A stretch of DNA of 10,526 bases from an uncultured Eubacteriales bacterium (GTDB lineage Bacteria; Bacillota; Clostridia; Christensenellales; Borkfalkiaceae), in NCBI GenBank assembly GCA_902767455.1, contig CACXHH010000184.1:1-10526 (forward strand). The letters are read 5' to 3'. The notes beneath the pieces were generated by a model that saw only the letters and a program-made list of their open reading frames with translations, did no database searches and was not told the DNA's origin. The position numbers and the translations under genes are program-made. Numbering within the stretch: position 1 is the stretch's first letter; the number at the start of each line of letters is the position of its first letter. Positions 7,763-10,526 of this stretch are shown here, piece by piece.

Positions 7763-7784
7763 ATGTAAAAAGGGAGTTGACAGT

Positions 7785-8753
7785 ATGAAAAAATTCATTT
7801 CGCCGGACGTCAATCCGACGCTCGATTTTTCAAAGAAAACGGACAGAGAAAACATCTGCTCTTTGGCTTACGCACTCGGCAACGAAAAACGACTCGATAT
7901 ATTGGAAGCCATAAACGTACCGCCGTATACGTTTTCCATCGCCGAGCTTTCTAAAAAACTTGGTATGCCGATCACAACTCTCGCGTATAATCTCAACATT
8001 TTGGAAAACGCGGCGCTCGTCAAATACGAGTATCATAACTCTTCCAAAGGAGAAATAAGGATATACGGCAGAGCACTTCAATCGGCGACCTTGCTGCTGT
8101 ATAACAAATACGTGCAGACAAGTAAACGGATTGAAACGGATATTCAGGAAGTAAAAATCGGGGGATACGCCAACTTTTACGGCGGAGAATTAGGGCTCGT
8201 TACGCGTGAAAGATTGTTTTACACGATTAATAACAATTGTTTCTCACCACACAGATTCGACGCCGAACTCGTGTATACACCCGTTGGAATAATCGAATAC
8301 TATTTCGATAACACAATAGCAAAAAACCATAAAGTAAGCAGTATAACGTTCTCGCTTGAAATATGCTCGGAAGCACCGTATTACGACGCCAACTATAAAT
8401 CTGACATAACTTTTTGGGTAAACGATAAAGAACTTACGACGCATATGCTCGTAGGAGATTTCGGCGACAGACCGGGAAAACTCAACCCTTCTTGGTGGAA
8501 CGAGCACAGAAACACCCAATACGGGCAGATACTTACCGTTTCCGTAAACGACAAGGGCGTTCTCGTCAACGGTTCGCCCGTAAACGGTAACGTAACACTA
8601 TCAAATCTCGATCTCGACAAGGATAATAAGATATCTTTCAAGTTCGGAAATAAAAACACCGCCACCCACCCGGGCGGGTTCAATCTGTTCGGAAAAGGCT
8701 TCGGCGATTACACGCAGGATATTGTACTACAAACCCTGTATGAAAACCAATAA
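7785..8753 (+). CDS. ArsR-like winged-helix regulator with C-terminal sensor-type domain (COG4189-like)
   Basis: A 322-residue protein; the ATG is 8 bases after AGGGAG (7771-7776). Residues about 22-107 form a winged helix-turn-helix: ALGNEKRLDILEAI (30-43), then IAELSKKLGMPITTLAYNL with the recognition helix around 62-74, and a wing near 81-95. Residues about 125-318 match a domain known from predicted ArsR-type regulators of the COG4189 kind, with SLEICSEAP (190-198), SDITFWVN (206-213), GDFGDRPGKLNPSWW (224-238) and LFGKGFGDYTQDI (301-313). That domain is of unknown ligand; its family often sits near carbohydrate genes, so a glycan-derived effector is a reasonable inference. It is divergent from the surface-protein operon with overlapping control space, which makes that operon its likely target. 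The stop is TAA, followed by a hairpin terminator. Confidence 0.88.
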   Translation: MKKFISPDVNPTLDFSKKTDRENICSLAYALGNEKRLDILEAINVPPYTFSIAELSKKLGMPITTLAYNLNILENAALVKYEYHNSSKGEIRIYGRALQSATLLLYNKYVQTSKRIETDIQEVKIGGYANFYGGELGLVTRERLFYTINNNCFSPHRFDAELVYTPVGIIEYYFDNTIAKNHKVSSITFSLEICSEAPYYDANYKSDITFWVNDKELTTHMLVGDFGDRPGKLNPSWWNEHRNTQYGQILTVSVNDKGVLVNGSPVNGNVTLSNLDLDKDNKISFKFGNKNTATHPGGFNLFGKGFGDYTQDIVLQTLYENQ

Positions 8754-8826
8754 ATGATCGTCGAACACCGTAAAAAACACCGTTTAACGCGCTTATAGCC
8801 CTACTTTTACCAAAACCGACGCAAGC

Positions 8827-8857
8827 AAAAGGACTGTCATAAAAGACAGCCCTTTTT
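8827..8857. terminator. Bidirectional hairpin terminator between convergent genes
   Basis: AAGGACTGTC (8829-8838) pairs with GACAGCCCTT (8845-8854) around the loop ATAAAA, with one internal mismatch (8833/8850); flanking A and T runs extend the stem. A T-run follows on the plus strand, and the A-run at 8827-8830 gives a short T-run on the minus strand. It ends the regulator transcript and can also serve the convergent phosphoesterase gene, although it lies beyond that gene's stop codon by about 50 bases. The rest of 8754-8908 shows nothing else. Confidence 0.85.
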
Positions 8858-8908
8858 CGTTTGAAACTATAACAATTTTTGATAGCGATTAGTTTTTGCG
8901 GCGTAGTT

Positions 8909-10012
8909 TCAGTCGTAATAAACGTTGTACTTATCGCTTATATGGAACTTATCCGAAGGGACGAAGACGTGTTCGATACGCGTTTCGTCGCCGCTTATCG
9001 TTATGGCGGTAGCGCCGTTGAGATAAACGCTTTCGTCTGCGTAGAAGCCGCCGAGCTCGCCCGTTTTTAAGGCGAACGTCAGCCTTGCGCCGTCGTACGA
9101 TAAGGTGAAGTTATTGCCGTGTTGATGCCCGCAAACGAAGTCTTTTACGCCGCGGCTTTTCGCCGTTTGGAAAAAGTCTTTTTGAAAACTTCCGAAAAGC
9201 GAATAATGAACGTGAACGTCGCCAAAGTTTTTTACCGTTTCAACGCCGCTGCGGTAATCGCGATAGGCGTAAGAGAATTCGGGCAAAGGCTTGTGCATAA
9301 AGTTTATCCCGTCGGTATAGTTGCCGCCGTTTGCCGCCTTTAAACCTTCGGCGTTCCATATAAACCAGTTTATCTGCTCGTCAGTGAGCTCGTCGAGATA
9401 GCCCGAATCCATCATGTAAAGCGTTTTTACTATCCGCCCGTTTTCCGTCACGTTCACGACGTAGTTTCCGAGCGCGCCGATATTCGTCGGTCCGCGCCTG
9501 AAAAGACAATGCTTTGCGTTCTCGTAAAGGTCACAGCACTTGTTTACCCCCGCGACGGCGGAAGAAAATTCGTTGCCGTGGTCGTGATTGCCGAAAACGG
9601 GAGCGTAGGGTATTTCGTAGCCTTCGAGCCAGCCGATAAGCGTTTTAAGGCTTATAAGGTTTTCGTTGCTCCAGGTCTGGTCGCCCGTAAGCGTGATAAG
9701 GTCGGGTTTAACGAGATTTACGAGATAGGTTATTTCGTCGTGAATAGTCGCGTAGTGCGGAATATCTTCGAGATCACACGTCTGCACGTCGGCAAGATTC
9801 AAAATGACGAAATCTTTACCGCTTTGCTTTTCAACGGTCGCTATCGTCGCCACGTCGAAAACGTCGTCCTTGCTCCACTCGTAAATCTTTTCCGTGCCCT
9901 TGTAGCGGTGCAAAAGCAGAAAATACGCGCAAGCCCCCACCGCCGCCGCTATCGCCGCCACGACCGCCGCGACGATTATTATTATCTTTTTTCCTCTCAC
10001 TCTCTTTTCCAT
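8909..10012 (-). CDS. Membrane-anchored Dcr2-like metallophosphoesterase
   Basis: The preferred start is the ATG at 10010-10012 (367 residues), because it leads straight into a basic start (MEKRVRGKK) and one membrane helix (residues about 10-35); the enzyme domain should face outward. All calcineurin-type motifs are present: ADVQ (Asp75, Gln77), TGDQTW (Asp110), GNHD (Asn142, His143), MHKPLPE (His240) and CGHQHGN (His296, His298). The DxQ, H.PLPE and GH.H.N combination points to the Dcr2-type subfamily of phosphoesterases. The substrate is unknown. No ribosome site is seen before either this ATG or a GTG at 10073-10075, which would add 21 unlikely residues. The gene is transcribed convergently with the regulator and has its own promoter candidate, so it is probably not part of the surface operon. 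Confidence 0.85.
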   Translation of the reverse strand: MEKRVRGKKIIIIVAAVVAAIAAAVGACAYFLLLHRYKGTEKIYEWSKDDVFDVATIATVEKQSGKDFVILNLADVQTCDLEDIPHYATIHDEITYLVNLVKPDLITLTGDQTWSNENLISLKTLIGWLEGYEIPYAPVFGNHDHGNEFSSAVAGVNKCCDLYENAKHCLFRRGPTNIGALGNYVVNVTENGRIVKTLYMMDSGYLDELTDEQINWFIWNAEGLKAANGGNYTDGINFMHKPLPEFSYAYRDYRSGVETVKNFGDVHVHYSLFGSFQKDFFQTAKSRGVKDFVCGHQHGNNFTLSYDGARLTFALKTGELGGFYADESVYLNGATAITISGDETRIEHVFVPSDKFHISDKYNVYYD

Positions 10013-10026
10013 AACTGAACGAAATA

Positions 10027-10056
10027 ATAATATCACACGAATCCCTGAAAAATCAA
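10027..10056 (-). promoter_or_regulatory. Candidate extended -10 promoter of the Dcr2-like gene
   Basis: On the minus strand TTGATT is followed after 18 bases by TATTAT (10032-10027), with TG one base before the -10 hexamer. A start near 10020 would leave only about 8 bases before the ATG at 10012, in keeping with the missing ribosome site. The stretch is AT-rich, so this is tentative. Confidence 0.4.
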
Positions 10057-10131
10057 TTTTTTTGACGTGATTCACGCATGTTTTTTCATAGTATGTAATT
10101 AGTATAAATTATCACACCGGTTTTCCACCCG

Positions 10132-10159
10132 AAAAGAAAAAGGACCGCTTGACGTCCCC
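10132..10159 (-). terminator. Weak hairpin terminator after the broken dehydratase gene
   Basis: On the minus strand GGGGAC (10159-10154) can pair with GTCCTT (10145-10140, two G-U pairs) around an 8-base loop, followed by a T-rich run to 10132. It lies about 65 bases past the stop of the dehydratase remnant. The short stem makes this a modest call. I see nothing else in 10076-10224. Confidence 0.4.
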
Positions 10160-10224
10160 GATTCTCAAAAACATCATTATGATACTTTCAACAGCTAATT
10201 GTTTTTTCGTGACAATGCTTCCGC

Positions 10225-10516
10225 TTACTTCCTGTTAGTATAATTCTTATCGAACCATTCTTGATTCTGCTTCATACATTCGTCAAGCCGGGTTGTGCCT
10301 TTTTCGGACAAATACCAGTCTATCGTCTTGCGAATACCGACTTCAAAACTTGTAATTCGGTTTTTTCAATTCCTCTTTCATTGTGGAAGGATTTGCCGCG
10401 TACGTACAAACGTCAATGTTTATAACGTTCCACTCAGGTCTTTCAACTAAAAGTAGTTTGCAGAAACAATTTCCAATAAATCCCGTGCCGCCTGTAACTA
10501 AAATCTTTTTTTTCAT
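10225..10516 (-). pseudogene. rfbB: dTDP-glucose 4,6-dehydratase remnant with internal deletion
   Basis: From the ATG at 10514-10516, 57 codons give a typical start of this family: MKKKILVTGGTGFIG (the NAD-binding glycine motif), then VINIDVCTYAANP and KKPNYKF, ending at TGA (10343-10345). In the +1-shifted frame the sequence continues at once with FEVGIRKTIDWYL and QEWFDKNY, which matches the C-terminal end of the same family, to TAA at 10225-10227 (40 residues). Full-length enzymes are about 330-350 residues, so roughly 240 are missing, including the TDE and YxxxK catalytic region. The join lies in a run of four Ts (plus-strand 10345-10348). The enzyme makes the dTDP-4-keto-6-deoxyglucose precursor of rhamnose and related sugars; this copy cannot. 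Only 10 bases upstream are visible, with no ribosome site. It could also belong to a close relative in the extended SDR family. Confidence 0.85.
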
Positions 10517-10526
10517 ATAATTTTTA

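Noticed and set aside
8393..8683. Minus-strand open frames within the regulator gene
   Set aside because: They are antisense to strongly conserved regulator motifs and have no start signals.
9509..10018. A 169-codon plus-strand open frame opposite the Dcr2-like gene
   Set aside because: The minus strand carries all phosphoesterase motifs and a membrane anchor; the plus-strand translation has no recognisable feature.
10013..10075. GTG start at 10075 extending the Dcr2-like protein by 21 residues
   Set aside because: There is no ribosome site, the added residues are unlike a signal sequence, and the extension crosses the candidate promoter; the Met at 10012 leads directly into a normal membrane anchor.

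Overview
The window looks like a chromosomal segment from an uncultured, low-to-mid GC Gram-positive-type anaerobe, most likely a gut-associated Clostridia-class Bacillota. This is inference. It rests on strong AAGGAG ribosome sites, textbook TTGACA/TATAAT promoters, lipoprotein signal peptides, Listeria-Bacteroides (InlB B-type, 'LYAKW'-ending) repeats, and a long-known but uncharacterised ArsR-like regulator family. No RNA gene, CRISPR array or transposase was seen.

Layout, right to left. At the right edge (10225-10516, minus) lies a wrecked dTDP-glucose 4,6-dehydratase gene: its first 57 codons are joined out of frame to its last 40, with the catalytic middle missing. Next, on the minus strand, is a membrane-anchored Dcr2-like metallophosphoesterase (8909-10012). 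It converges on a plus-strand regulator (7785-8753), with a shared hairpin terminator between them.

The regulator is divergent from a minus-strand operon that fills the rest of the window. The 199-base gap between them holds two strong, well-spaced promoters facing away from each other, and a perfect 12-base palindrome sits on the regulator's -10 box. The operon has four tightly packed genes: (1) a small secreted protein with a concanavalin-like fold (6782-7585); (2) a 915-codon lipoprotein with six InlB-type repeats and two concanavalin-like modules, interrupted by an in-frame amber codon exactly at a conserved Trp (4022-6769); (3) a secreted LamG-metallophosphoesterase fusion (2368-4008); (4) a large lipoprotein with six 69-residue repeats, a MucBP-like segment and a GLUG repeat region, which runs off the left edge (<1-2342).

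Taken together, genes 1-4 look like a co-regulated cell-surface set: carbohydrate-binding-type folds, repeat stalks and a secreted phosphoesterase under a local one-component regulator. A plausible but unproven role is binding and dephosphorylating a phosphorylated glycan or other surface polymer. Points deserving most attention are the amber codon, the altered metal site of the LamG phosphoesterase, the recent repeat duplication, and the regulator/operon pairing.
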